Origin: Gryganskiella cystojenkinii
Taxonomy: Eukaryota > Mortierellomycota > Mortierellomycetes > Mortierellales > Mortierellaceae
Assembly (NCBI GenBank): GCA_015852425.1
Contig: JAAAIG010000302.1
Location: 1 to 39,188 of the forward strand
Length of the DNA: 39,188 bases
Direction of reading: 5' to 3'
The position numbers and the translations under genes are program-made. Positions 21,137 through 31,924 of this stretch are shown here, in pieces. Below the pieces are notes generated by a model. That model worked only from the letters and a program-made list of their open reading frames with translations, searched no databases and had not been told where the DNA came from. Position 1 is the stretch's first letter. The number at the start of each line of letters is the position of its first letter.

Positions 21137-22984
21137 ATGAATTCCTTACCCTTGGAGGCATTCCAGCTCATCTGCTCCTACTGTTCCCTTCATACCCTGT
21201 CCTATCTCCGTCTCGTTTCCAAAGACTTTCGTGACAGAGTGGATGGTTCCTTGACCGCCCGCCGTTCTCATGCTATCCCCTCCACCGTCATCGTCCCTAG
21301 AGGCAAACATGACCATAAGGCCTGTTATATCCGTATCTCGCTCAATCGTCAACACGACCCTATCACGGTGGTCTTTAACCGATATGACCCCGAACATAAT
21401 TTTCTTGAGTTTGTCCACCTCGCAGGAACACCAGCTGCCATTGAAGGAACAGGACTGATTCTTTCCTCAGCTACTGGCAATAGCACCTTATCCTCTGCTG
21501 GCGGAGACACCTCGACCGATTTTACACTCGGGAAACTCGATCTGAACGTGTGGGAGGAGCAGCAAAAGGAACGGGCTTCTTCAAAATCAAAAGACCTTTC
21601 CTCAACTGTAGATCTCGAAAGTACAGGCCCAAGGCGACAAAGGCGATCGAGTATCACCGAAGCAGGCATGATTCGTACAATCGACCATCAGATCGAGCAA
21701 GAACTCGCCCGTCCTGGCCCCATTCCTCCACTCTCACAGACTAGACCCGTCCGGGCCACTCAGGTGACCGCTCTTGGTTCCTCCGCAGGATCTTCCTCTG
21801 CCATCCCGTCCTCGAATCCTTCGGTCGTTCCTCCCGCGCAAGGTGATAACTACATGGCCAGGTTTGCGCGCATGGTCCTCGGCTCTACGGGGGCAAGCTC
21901 ATCGATCGAACAAACAAGACCTGGAATGTCCGCTGCCGAACTCGCAGAGGAAGCCCGGAGGTTGTTCCATACCGTCGAACCCGAGGTTCTCTCGTACAAG
22001 AAAGAGTACAAATTTTTGTTGGCAGAGGGGACACATTATATCGGCGACAACGACTTTATTATGCGATACACCGTCTCTACGCAGGACCCCTCTGACCTTG
22101 CAGTAAAGGAAAGCAACTCCAACAACAACGACAACGATGTTGTCGGACAGCCTGGAGAGACCACAATGCCATCAACAACAGCCACAACAGCGGAAGAACA
22201 GACTACTTCCCAGGAGCGAAGCAGATTTATGCACAAGAAAGTCATGTTCAAGGTCGACTATATCAGAGTCTCTTGGAAATGGATCTCCTCCGGCGCTCTT
22301 CCGACCATGATCCCGCGTCAGCGAGCAGGTGTCCGACTTGCTGAATCTCTCGCGGATCCAATGACTTTGGAGGATCTACTCCCAGACCTGCGTGTCGGTC
22401 GGATCTACTCGGCCCGCTATAACCGTGTCCTGCAGGAAATCCGTCAACAAGAGATCAGTACCCAAATCAGAGGAGAGCTTGCCATGCTTGGATACGACGC
22501 TTCGATTTTGCCCCGAGATTTCATCTCTGTCAACCTACGATCAGAGCCCATCCTCGCCTGGATCACAAGAGAAACACCAACCAAAGTGGACAATGCGCCC
22601 CTGCCATTGCAAGGAATGAAAACCCGAGACACATTAGATGGAGTCGATGAAAACGAAGATCCATGGCAATTCGTCGAGTCCGAATGGTCCATCAAGCAAA
22701 AGAGCATCCGTATCAACGCCCCTTCAGTTCCTTTCGAACAAGAAACCGAGGACGACCTGGAGGATCAAGACGCCCTCCGAACCATGGTCCTCGATCTTAG
22801 ACAAAACTTAGGCCAACTTACAGGTCGAAATATTCTGGAAGAGATGCTAGTCAACCGCGGTTATTCTCGCGAGTTAATCTGGAAGTACGGATTCGCCCGA
22901 CGAGGGGTCATGGGTCCTGTTCCCGACAAAGATGTAGCGACACAGTCATTGCGCAAAATCATCGACAGCGAGGGAGCCCGCTGA
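21137..22984 (+). CDS. F-box domain protein of unknown specificity
   Basis: Intronless, 615 residues from the ATG at 21137. The longer frame back to 21047 reads a CT-rich leader, and this ATG directly precedes the F-box. The F-box covers residues 3-40 (LPLEAFQLICSYCSLHTLSYLRLVSKDFRDRV), so it is probably an SCF adaptor. Next are a beta-rich segment (ACYIRISLNRQHDPITVVFNRYD), Ser/Thr-rich linkers (about 115-270 and 320-360), and a conserved-looking C-terminal half including VDYIRVSWKWISSGALPTMI and LEEMLVNRGYSRELIWKYG. No LRR, WD40 or Kelch repeats are visible, so the substrate-binding mode is unknown. It converges with the alpha/beta hydrolase gene, with only 84 nt between the stop codons. 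Confidence 0.75.
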   Translation: MNSLPLEAFQLICSYCSLHTLSYLRLVSKDFRDRVDGSLTARRSHAIPSTVIVPRGKHDHKACYIRISLNRQHDPITVVFNRYDPEHNFLEFVHLAGTPAAIEGTGLILSSATGNSTLSSAGGDTSTDFTLGKLDLNVWEEQQKERASSKSKDLSSTVDLESTGPRRQRRSSITEAGMIRTIDHQIEQELARPGPIPPLSQTRPVRATQVTALGSSAGSSSAIPSSNPSVVPPAQGDNYMARFARMVLGSTGASSSIEQTRPGMSAAELAEEARRLFHTVEPEVLSYKKEYKFLLAEGTHYIGDNDFIMRYTVSTQDPSDLAVKESNSNNNDNDVVGQPGETTMPSTTATTAEEQTTSQERSRFMHKKVMFKVDYIRVSWKWISSGALPTMIPRQRAGVRLAESLADPMTLEDLLPDLRVGRIYSARYNRVLQEIRQQEISTQIRGELAMLGYDASILPRDFISVNLRSEPILAWITRETPTKVDNAPLPLQGMKTRDTLDGVDENEDPWQFVESEWSIKQKSIRINAPSVPFEQETEDDLEDQDALRTMVLDLRQNLGQLTGRNILEEMLVNRGYSRELIWKYGFARRGVMGPVPDKDVATQSLRKIIDSEGAR

Positions 22985-23025
22985 AGTCGATGACTTGGTA
23001 TATATAAATGCAAGTTCAAGGTCTA

Positions 23026-23031
23026 AATAAA
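23026..23031 (+). terminator. Polyadenylation signal AATAAA
   Basis: AATAAA 41 nt after the F-box stop codon, inside the 84-nt gap to the convergent hydrolase gene. The two 3' UTRs therefore very likely overlap. Confidence 0.45.
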
Positions 23032-23068
23032 ACGAGTCTTGTCCAAAAAAAAATGTATAGTTTACTAT

Positions 23069-24834
23069 TTAAAGTCTAGCTCTAGGAGTATCATCCGTGG
23101 CCCTTTGCGAAGCCATGTGGCGGTCAAGGAAGGCAGAGATGAACTTGGCTATGATCAATGTTGACAAAGGAAGAGAAATCGTCAGTTTCTGTGTCACACA
23201 CTCACCACGGCGTTTAGTAAAACCGAGGATGGTTACCTGTCTCGTCAGGCTTTTCAAGGCTGAGCAAATGTCCTGCACCCATGACAATATCCAAAGATCC
23301 ATGCTGGATCTTTTCCATCTTTGTATCCACAAGATCCATGGGGCTATTCACGAGAAGAAACGAAGAGATATTTGTCAGAGTCTACTTTCAATTATACAAC
23401 CAGCCAAAATAAAATAGCAGTTAAGCATCACTTGGGTTGGTTTCCTTACTTGATATCAGAATTCTCGCCAACAATGACATGGATAGGGATCTGAACCTCG
23501 TTCAGTCTATCAAAGCCGTCCATGAGTCCAGTGCCGATGCATGCAAACGTAGTTGCCTCTTGGAACTTGGGGGTCTTCAAAGTCACTTGTGGTGTTCCAT
23601 CTTTGGCGACCGAGTCAATAAGACCATAGTCCTATTTAAAAAAATAGTGTATTCGAGAACAAAATGAGCACAGGTTCCGGGCACAGTGATCCAAATTCGC
23701 ATCTCTCAATAGAATCGAAGGAATTACATACGATGTAAAGATCCAATGCTTCCTTGTGCCAAGCCTGGAAAAAGGGTTTCTTGAGGAGCTGAGTTTTAGC
23801 TTCGGTCCTGCCCCCGCACAAAACCAGCAAAAAGATGACAGTCAAAAATGAGTAGCCGTCTCTGTGCGGATGAAATCTTGGACCTCAATATTTTTTTTTT
23901 ATATGGTAAGGGAGTGTTGTTGTACCTGTCCTTCCATGTATCACGGCGGCGGAGAGTGATCTGGCCCATAGGATGGTCATCCAAAGGAGCGTTGATGTTG
24001 ATTGAGGCAGGGAACATCGTTGGGTCCACAGCCACGATTGCAGAGAAGGTACCCGGTCTGATCAGCTCAGCAAGGATGCTATGGCATAAGTATAAAGACA
24101 ATGTGCCGAGTCAGTCGAAGGGCTTTAGGCCTTTACAGTCTTTTCGACGGTAGGTTTTTTTTGTCTGTCTTCCTGATTCAGTTGAATACTTACAATGCTG
24201 TAGCACCGTAGCTAAATCAAATATATAGTTGAAGAGAGGGAGGAGACAAAGTAAATTAAGAAATGTTTTGACATGGACGTCAAGATCGAGGAAGGGCCAT
24301 GCGGTATGGGCACGGCGAAGAGGCTGTGTTGTGTACAAACCTATGTCCGACTCCAATGGGGTTTTTTAGATCAAACGTGTCGACAAACTGAAGGATGTCC
24401 CTAGCATAAGAGTACCAGTCGACTAAGAATAAACGGACAAGAGTCAGGTTAGGTCTATGGCCGGTGTTATTCTCCAACTGATCTGCAAAAGTTCAGCAAG
24501 CATCGAGAGTCTTACAGGTTTTCTCGAGGACATCCTTGTTTAAGACAGCGCTGTCGCCTTGGTTTCGGCAATCGAACGCGTACATGTCCCCAGTTCCCCA
24601 GGGTGGAGTCAAACGAGCCATGACAGGCTCCCAGATCTCCTTGTGGAAACCATTGGCATGAGTGAAGAGGAGTGGGGGATTCTCGACGGGCGACGAAGCA
24701 GCGGTAGCTGCGACTGAAGCGGGGTGAACGATACGCCTGTAGTGGTTACAGGCTAATGAGAACGTTGGTGTGGAGGCTCGGATGGTATGGGGCACGATGT
24801 TGAATCGAGCGCGCAATGCGGCAGTAGTGGACAT
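23069..24834 (-). CDS. Alpha/beta hydrolase, Lpx1-like, with C-terminal PTS1 (ARL)
   Basis: Eight exons on the minus strand (24834-24516, 24422-24341, 24211-24194, 24078-23926, 23807-23732, 23631-23450, 23343-23237, 23148-23069) join in frame to 338 residues. An alpha/beta-hydrolase fold is clear: LLFTHANGFHKE (oxyanion region), FDCRNQGDSA, the nucleophile elbow GHSYG with S134, the acid D275 in VIVGENSD, and the histidine H302 in GAGHLLSLEKPDE. The last three residues ARL fit the peroxisomal PTS1 consensus. Together with similarity of the THANGFHKE and DCRNQGDS blocks to the yeast peroxisomal lipase Lpx1 family, this suggests a peroxisomal lipase or esterase. Exon 3 is only 18 nt and completes the nucleophile codon. 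Seven introns make this the most interrupted gene here. The exact substrate is unknown. Confidence 0.84.
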
Positions 24835-26280
24835 TATTAGTGGTTGAATTGAAAGCAGCAGAATGAGTGGGGAGGATGTGGATGAGGCGAAGGAGTAATG
24901 GAAGAATGAAAGGCGAGAAGGAAGAGGGAAGAAATGAGTAAAGTGTCCGTGTTTTCCTCGGCTCAGAAAAAAAAATAAAGGTAGAAAATGTCATTGGTCC
25001 GGAGAGTGCGCTCCGGCGGATAATCCCGTGAACTATCGGACACACAAATCGCGTGCGATTTGTTCTCTTTTTCTTGCTTGTGTCCCTGTGTTGATGCACG
25101 GTTTGCCATGTGCAAGTCGTTCTTTGCAGGGGCAAGATCAGTGAGCCATGGAGTCAAGCCACAGAACAACGACAAGTAGCGTGCTCAAGTGGAAATATGA
25201 GAAAAGGGGGGTCAAAAAGACTTGATTTTTGATCAAGTTCTCTAGAAGGCGATATTGGAGCTGTGGCTGAGTCCTGATCATTTTCTTCACATGTCCCCCC
25301 AGTCTCCATGTTCAATATCTCTTTCTCGCTCTCAGTCGATCTCAAAAAAAAAAATGAAAAAAAAAAAAATGCATCGCCACGTTTACCTCTTCCGACTTTG
25401 CCCAGATTGACGACGCCACCAAACAGCCTCACACCATGGAATGTCAATCTTCCGATCACTGCGCTCCCTGGGCTGATTTATGAAATCAGAAAAGATAGTG
25501 AACCTCGCTCCACGATCAATAATAGTAAAAGACTAGGACGCCGACCTCATTGATCTAAACACTCAGCCCGTAAGTTTATGCAGGCAACTCTTAACCTGGG
25601 ACCCAGGAATCGATTGAGGAGCACTAGATGGCAGTCAAGTCTGTACTTTGCAGTGACAAAGGAGGTGCGTACCCCTCGATCTGAGTCCCACTTTATAATT
25701 GGATTCTGTGCATATCTGGACCTCCAGATTGGCTGATGTTCACCTAGTCTCTCCCTTTTTTGGTGCAGTTTGCCCCTCTTTGATCCTTCTTGACCTTCTC
25801 AATTCCGCGGATCAACACGGACCGGGGAAACTGTATTTTTACCCCATGAACAGCCTCAACTAGAGACATGACTTTGCAGCATGACGAAGGCACTGACAAA
25901 GTTTTGGACAACAGCCAGCGGTCGGGTATTGTTGTCGTTCTTTCAGGCACAGGCTTCTGTCCTCTGAGTGGCCACTAAAATAGATTTGATAAATGCAGTC
26001 GAGGCAGAGAGAACTTTGTCCCCTTCTTTTTTCTGCATTTTTTCCCCCTCCGTTTCTGCAAGTTATTCTTTCCCACTCGCTCTTCTTCACCACTCATCTC
26101 ACCCCCTTTCCATTCACATCCCTCCTCAAACTTTTTGCTGTCATCTCTTGCTACTGTACATCCTCTCCACCCAGTACACGCACTCACAAATACACACTCT
26201 CCACTCTCTCTCGACAGCATTCTCCCAACCCAAAACTGAATCATAAAAAAGTGAAACAAAAGACCTTTTTTTACCGACAA
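24835..26280. promoter_or_regulatory. Divergent promoter region, alpha/beta hydrolase (-) and DUF726 (+)
   Basis: This 1446-nt divergent intergenic region contains a perfect 9-bp inverted repeat at 25044-25063, A-runs near 25350-25370, and a long CT-rich leader (26030-26230) before the DUF726 start. No gene or tRNA is recognised. Confidence 0.45.
25044..25063. promoter_or_regulatory. Perfect inverted repeat, candidate dimeric regulator site
   Basis: ACAAATCGC, spacer GT, GCGATTTGT: two 9-bp arms with complete complementarity. It lies about 210 bp upstream of the hydrolase start, on the hydrolase side of the divergent region. The geometry suits a dimeric transcription factor. No factor is known to me for this sequence. 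Confidence 0.3.
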
Positions 26281-29200
26281 ATGCACGAATTTGAGGCTGA
26301 TGCAGCAGCCACCGCATCACCTGCTAATCCCACTCTGCAACAGCAACAACAACCACCACGTCCAGAGAGCAAACCCATCGCCACTCTCGACAGTGCATCC
26401 GCTCCGTCCTCTTCCTCTGCAGAGAAGGTATTACCTCACCCCTGCCCTAATTCTTTAACGGCGACAAGAGAGACTCAAAACCGCTCGATTCCAAGGAAAA
26501 CATACACTGGCAGACTCATCAATTCCTTCTTCTTCTTCTTCTTCTTCCAAATGGATGTTGTCGTAGCATGTCGACTCCACAGCCGACATGACTCCGACCC
26601 TTTTGAGTGATGCAGATCTAAATGTAGCCTCATCCGCATCAACCACAGCCTTGACGTCAGCTGCATCCTCTGACTTAGCAAAGGAAAAGAAAGAAAACAA
26701 AGACGAGGAGCCCGTGCACTTTTACATGGACAACAGACCACGTTACAACACTGTCGTCAGAAATAGCGAGCTTGCTGGAGACGACGATGACGATGACGAT
26801 GACGAAGAAGACGCTGCAGGCACGGCGGCGCGTCAGGACATCAACGATAACAAAGACATGTCTCTCGCGTCAGTGACTGAAAGAGCTATTGAGACCCTGG
26901 TCGGATTGGCCATGATCGTTCCAGACGCCCTGATCTCACCCGATGAAGAGGGCTCCAGCAGTGTCCCCCACCTTGACGACGACCTGCCGGAGGTCTACTT
27001 GGACGACCAAGTCCATGACGATTTTGTGGGACAAAATCGTGCCTCGTTGCCTTTGTCTTCAGAAAAAAGAGAACCAGCAGAAGGATCATTATTACCTAGA
27101 GAGCAGCACCTTTCGGGACTTAATCTTCACACAACCACCACCTCACTTGACAACAACAATGAGAGCATTTCCACTCCACAGTCTTCAACAAACAGAACAA
27201 CAGCATCCTCCGCAACACCAACAGCAGGAACACATGAAAAAGCTTCATCAACAAACACAACGACAACAGGGTCAGAGCCATCATCGGCAGACGACTCTGA
27301 TATTTCTCAGTCTGTACCGACCGTCTCTGCCCCAATCACGCCTGGAAGACCCTGTGAAATTGGGACATCGAAGGACATGTTGACAGAGGGGCAAGCCTTT
27401 GCTTACGTTGGCCTTTGTCTTGTCACTGCAAACACACTCTTCCAGGCCCTGGAGGGCAAAGAAAGTGCCCATGCAAAGGAGAGTCTCGAGAGCTTTGTCT
27501 CTAAGCTCATCAACCGTCTGTATCGACACCTGGATATTGACCCTGCCAGTAAGTTTTTTTTATATATTTTAATCTCCTGTCCTAACTTTCACCATGCACC
27601 CTGTCAACTCGACACCCTCTTTTCGTCATATTCCAACGGATCATTCCATCGATATCATTTCAATTCCCCTCATGGGTATTTGCTCCCTATTCCTCCGTGT
27701 TGATAATACAAACCCCAAAAGTGCTCTTTTTTGTGCTCCTGCTCATGACCACTATTTATCCATTATTGCTCTTTCTTTCTGTCGTTCAAAAACAACGAAA
27801 TGAGAGTCGGGTCGTTTGCTCCACTCGAGCCCTTTTTCAGCAAGACTGACGACCCCCACCCTTCCCTGCTTCCCATGATTTGTGTATCCTCCTATCGTAA
27901 TAGCTCAAAAAACGATCGCTCAATTGCCCTTGATGATGATCCAGCCAGAAGACTTGCTCGAGACTTTTGTTGCAGATGGAACCTCGCGTGTTGTCTCATC
28001 ACAGCAGGTGGACCAGGCAGGCCTGTCCACTCCGTCTTCACCCGTGTTGTCAAGGCACAGTCGACAGTTTTCCGTCACCAGTGTCAGCAGCAACACGAGT
28101 CTCAGCAACAGTGTCTTAAGTCGACCCGCGGTTCCTTCCGTCGTCACCGCTCTAGTCAAGAACAATTCCTCTTCGACCCTCAACAGCGACAGTAAATCCA
28201 GCGACCCAAGTACCACCTCTCCCTCGTCTTCATCATCCTCATCGGCCACATCCATTGCTAGCGTTCCAAGAGAGTCGGTATCGTCACAGAGAAGCGAAGT
28301 TTCTTTCAACAACGTGTCGTTGGAGACCAGCACAGAGCAAAGTTCAACTCTGCCTACTCAGGACGACTCGGAATCCACCATCACAGCCAGCGGAACGACC
28401 CTTGTATCCGACTCTCGATCTCAGTCCAAGGTGTCGCTTGTGAACGGTAAAGCCATCACGGTCGATCTTCGCTGGACGATGATTGCGGATCTCTTTTTGA
28501 TCTCGATTTCAGATTCGGTCTACGATGCTCGAGCCAGGATCCTGCTCAAAACCGTGGGTCGTCATCTGGGTCTGGACTGGCACGAGATTATCTTGTTTGA
28601 AAAGAGTATCATGAAGCAATTACAGCAGGCCACCACAACAGATGGGCTCTTGAAACCCGATACGAAATCGAGAAACGACGAATCAAGGAAACGACGCATG
28701 ATCATGATGGGACTGGCTACGGTGGGAGGCGGACTGGTCTTGGGACTCTCGGCAGGATTGTTTGCTCCTGTGATCGGTGCCGGTATCGGAACTGTACTGG
28801 CGGGAGCCCATATCACGGGTGCTACCGCCACCGCCGCTTCTGCGTTCTTGGCAGGAAGCGGCGGTATTGCAGTCATTACAAGTGGAGCTGCTGTGACAGG
28901 ATCCGGACTGGCCATGAAGAAGATGGCACGCAGGACTGCCGGTATCGACACATTCGAGTTTTTGACCATCACGGATAACAAGAGAGTGAACGTGATCCTG
29001 ACGATTGCTGGATGGTTGGATATTGGCGATGAGGATGCATCCTTACCGTTCTCTACCTTGGATCCTGTTAACGGGGATCACTTCGCTCTCTTTTGGGAAC
29101 CAGAGATGTTGATGCAGTGTAAGTCAAGCATGTCTAATTTCTTTGATTTCTTGCTATTAAGAGTCGTTTCTAGATGTTGCGGAGCTAATTCTGTTTGCCT

Positions 29201-30231
29201 TTAATTCTGATGATCATTAGTGGGTAATGCACTTGGGTTGCTGGCGACCGAGGTCATTACTCTGACGGCTCAGGAGATTCTCAAGCACACTCTTTTGTCC
29301 GCGCTACTCTCGGCTTTGGCCTGGCCTATGGCCCTGACACGTCTCGGTTATTTAATCGATAACCCCTGGAGTATTGCCCTCGATCGTGCCAAGCTAGCTG
29401 GTCTCGTTTTGGCGGATTCACTGTTGATGCGCTCATACCTGGGCTTCCGTCCTGTGACTTTGGTAAGAGAGGATAAAAAAGCGTGATAACAATCCATTGA
29501 CGAATAAGATATAAGATGTTAATTGTTTTTTTTATATTACTTTTTTCAGGTCGGATACAGTCTTGGAGCTCGAGTCATCTTTTACTGCTTGCTGGAGCTC
29601 GGGCGATTGGACGCTTTCGGTATTGTCGAGGACGCATTCCTTTTTGGCGCACCTGTTACTGCGTCAGAAAGTCAATGGCGACAAGCCAGGAGCGCCGTCA
29701 GGCGATTTTGTGAACGGTTACCTGAGAAACGACTGGGTTCTAGGATTCTTGTTCAGAGCGACCACTGGAGGATTGGGTACCGTCGCAGGATTGAGGCCGA
29801 TCAAGAATGTCCCTGGACTGGACAACATGGATCTGACGGATCACGTCGAGGGTCATTTAGATTACCGTGTCAAGATTCCGTTGTTGATGAAGTTGATGGG
29901 TCTCAAGGTCACCTCCGAGTCTTTCCTTGATAAAGAGGAAGCTATTCTGTATCAGCGTTCGCTCAAGATCAACCCGAGCGAAACTCTAAAGGCTCCAAAA
30001 CCCATGATGCCTTCCAAGGCCGAGCTCGCAAACTCGGCAACATTATCAGACAACGAAAAGGCTCAGCTTGAAGCCGCTTTTCGAAGACCGGCACCCAAAG
30101 CCAAGATACCCGACCTGGACTCATTGACAGGTCTTACGGCCGAGGAAAAAGCGGCTCTGAAGGAGGCCCTGGAGAGTGCTGCGGCCGCGAACGCTGGATC
30201 CCCCGTGGAAACACCGTGGATGCGAAAGTAA
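26281..30231 (+). CDS. DUF726 (TMCO4/Mil1-type) putative lipase, with an apparent frameshift in the last exon
   Basis: Proposed exons are 26281-26427, 26567-27548, 27904-29118, 29221-29462 and 29550-30231, about 1089 residues if the frameshift is bridged. The N-terminal third is low complexity (poly-Gln, Ser/Thr, and an acidic run of nine Asp then Glu). The DUF726 core follows: VDLRWTMIADLFLISISD, the Gly/Ala-rich hydrophobic segment GLATVGGGLVLGLSAGLF, ITDNKRVNVILTIAGWLD, GYSLGAR (GxSxG nucleophile) and VEDAFLFGAPV. Then, in another frame, come DFVNGYLRNDWVLGFLFRAT and DHVEGHLDYR. Yeast Mil1 (YFL034W) and human TMCO4 share this core. The frame changes near 29697: GYSLGAR...ARSAV is in one frame and the continuation in the next. 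The 355-nt second intron is long for this window and its boundaries are less certain. Confidence 0.8.
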
Positions 30232-30964
30232 TAGAAATAGAATGAATAGACGATTGGCGCTACATATAAACTGTTTCTCGGCAGCCCGTGTGTTTCCCTC
30301 TATTTTTCCATCTTTCCAATCTTTAGTTTTTTTTGTCTGAAGTTCTTGGTCGATCTATCTACGATCTACGGGTTGCAAGGCGTTTTGCTCGACTGTCTCA
30401 TATAGACAGGTTCACCGCCTTCTGCTTGACGGACAGGTTGAAAAGGTTGTGATCTTGGTCTGCAGGCTCTCCTTGTCTTTTGCTCCCCTCAGCCCTTGTC
30501 CGTTAGCAGTGGTCAGTTCCGTGGTGAAGGTAAGAGTGCACTACGCCCAAAACAAGCGGGAGTGATTGGTCTCGAGGTCTTGTCACCAATCTTGAGGGGA
30601 ACCATAGTGTAATTCCAGTCTTTCCACCAGTCACTTTTCCTATTCGACCTTACATCATTCGTGCCAAAGTGAATCAATATTTGGTGCAGTCGTCACGAAC
30701 CCTTGACCTTTTCTGTAACCGTTTGCGTTTGCGACGTCTGAGGAGTTTTTTTTAGACTCCAACGACACAATCAAACAACAGTTGAGGCCAGCAAGAAGCA
30801 GCTCTATAAGTAATCTGGTCGCCGACCTTTGGCAGTGGGGTCGTCCATCTAGCGGCGATCCCTGGATGGCTCGATATCTTTGTCCCTGTTGATGAAATAT
30901 ACGATCGTCGTAGATTTTTCCTTTCTTCCAGCCCTGTCTCTTGTGTAGCATATCAACGGAGTAC
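30232..30964. other. Intergenic region downstream of the DUF726 gene
   Basis: This 733-nt region lies between the DUF726 stop and the 3' end of the minus-strand hypothetical gene. Frames are heavily interrupted. No tRNA, repeat or domain was seen; presumably it holds 3' UTRs. Confidence 0.4.
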
Positions 30965-31924
30965 CTATTTACCATCGTCCTTTGCAAACCGAGCCCGCCT
31001 CCGAAGAATGTTTTCAAAAGGATCGAAGAGGTGCTGCACCAGCTCTATTTCGTTGAAGTCATCCTTGTTCCACAAGAAATCGTCTTCAAACAGCGACGCC
31101 AACAGTCGTCTGATTTCTTTGTTTTCTGCTGTGCTGTCAATGTGATCTTGAGCATCCTCATGGTTCATTCGTGATATCTCAACAGCCTTCATCCAATTTC
31201 CGACAATATCCTCTTGGTCACCCTGGTTCGTAAAATACAATTCAGAGATCAGTCGTAGACATGCTTACTCTTGTCAACGGCGTTAAATACCTTCAAGGCG
31301 CTTGTGTTGATGGACAGATCCAATAGCACGTTTTTCAGTATGGTGGTGGTTGACTGCAGCTGAGCTTGGCTGATTCGTTTTCTTTTAAGCGTTTCCAGAA
31401 GTCGCCTAGGCCCTTGGATGGAGTGTTCCATTCGGATTTCAGCCGCTGGCCTTGTGATCGATAGCGGCGGATGCTGCATTATGCAAGGATGCCCAGCGCT
31501 ACCCTCCAATGAACATGCAAGATCTCCTTCTTCGAGCTATGAAGGTCCGCGAAGGTCTTGAAATATTGAACTGCGGCGTACTTCTCGGGGTTGTTGGATG
31601 TGAAGTAGAAAACATTGGGAATAGCAGCGTTGCTGAGAGGATGCTTTTCCTGTTGTCCTTTCTTCGGCATTTTGTGAAGCTTGACCCCTAAATTGACAAA
31701 GCGTGGGTCAGTGAGCTGGAGAGAGGTGCTCCTGCTCAACAAGCTAGCGCGCCGATAACAGCCCTCTCCCCAAAACGAGGGACTCGCAGTGAACCTAGGA
31801 CGAGAACACATAAAGTGCCTATCCTTACGCATAGCCGCCTTCCCAGATAACAGGTGTCGCTGGGACCCCCTGCCCGAGCTGGCAGAAACACTCCAAAGCA
31901 ATGTAGATGGATTTCAGCTGCCAT
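30965..31924 (-). CDS. Hypothetical protein, family not recognised; possibly decayed
   Basis: Several protein-like segments lie in order on the minus strand. MAAEIHLHCFGVFLPAR starts at 31924. A segment containing NVFYFTSNNPEKYAAVQYF lies at about 31688-31495. A segment with HPPLSITRPAAEIRMEHS and GPRRLLETLKRKR lies at about 31480-31291. A C-terminal exon 31222-30965 contains VGNWMKAVEISRMNHEDAQD and ELVQHLFDPFENILRRR. The last junction is a good intron (31290-31223, GTATTT donor, AACCAG acceptor, phase 0). The second-to-third junction would need a 29-nt intron or a frame change, and the first junction has no strong in-phase donor. It may be a multi-exon gene with a break, or a relic. No known domain is identified. 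It is divergent from the gene at 32636. Confidence 0.35.
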
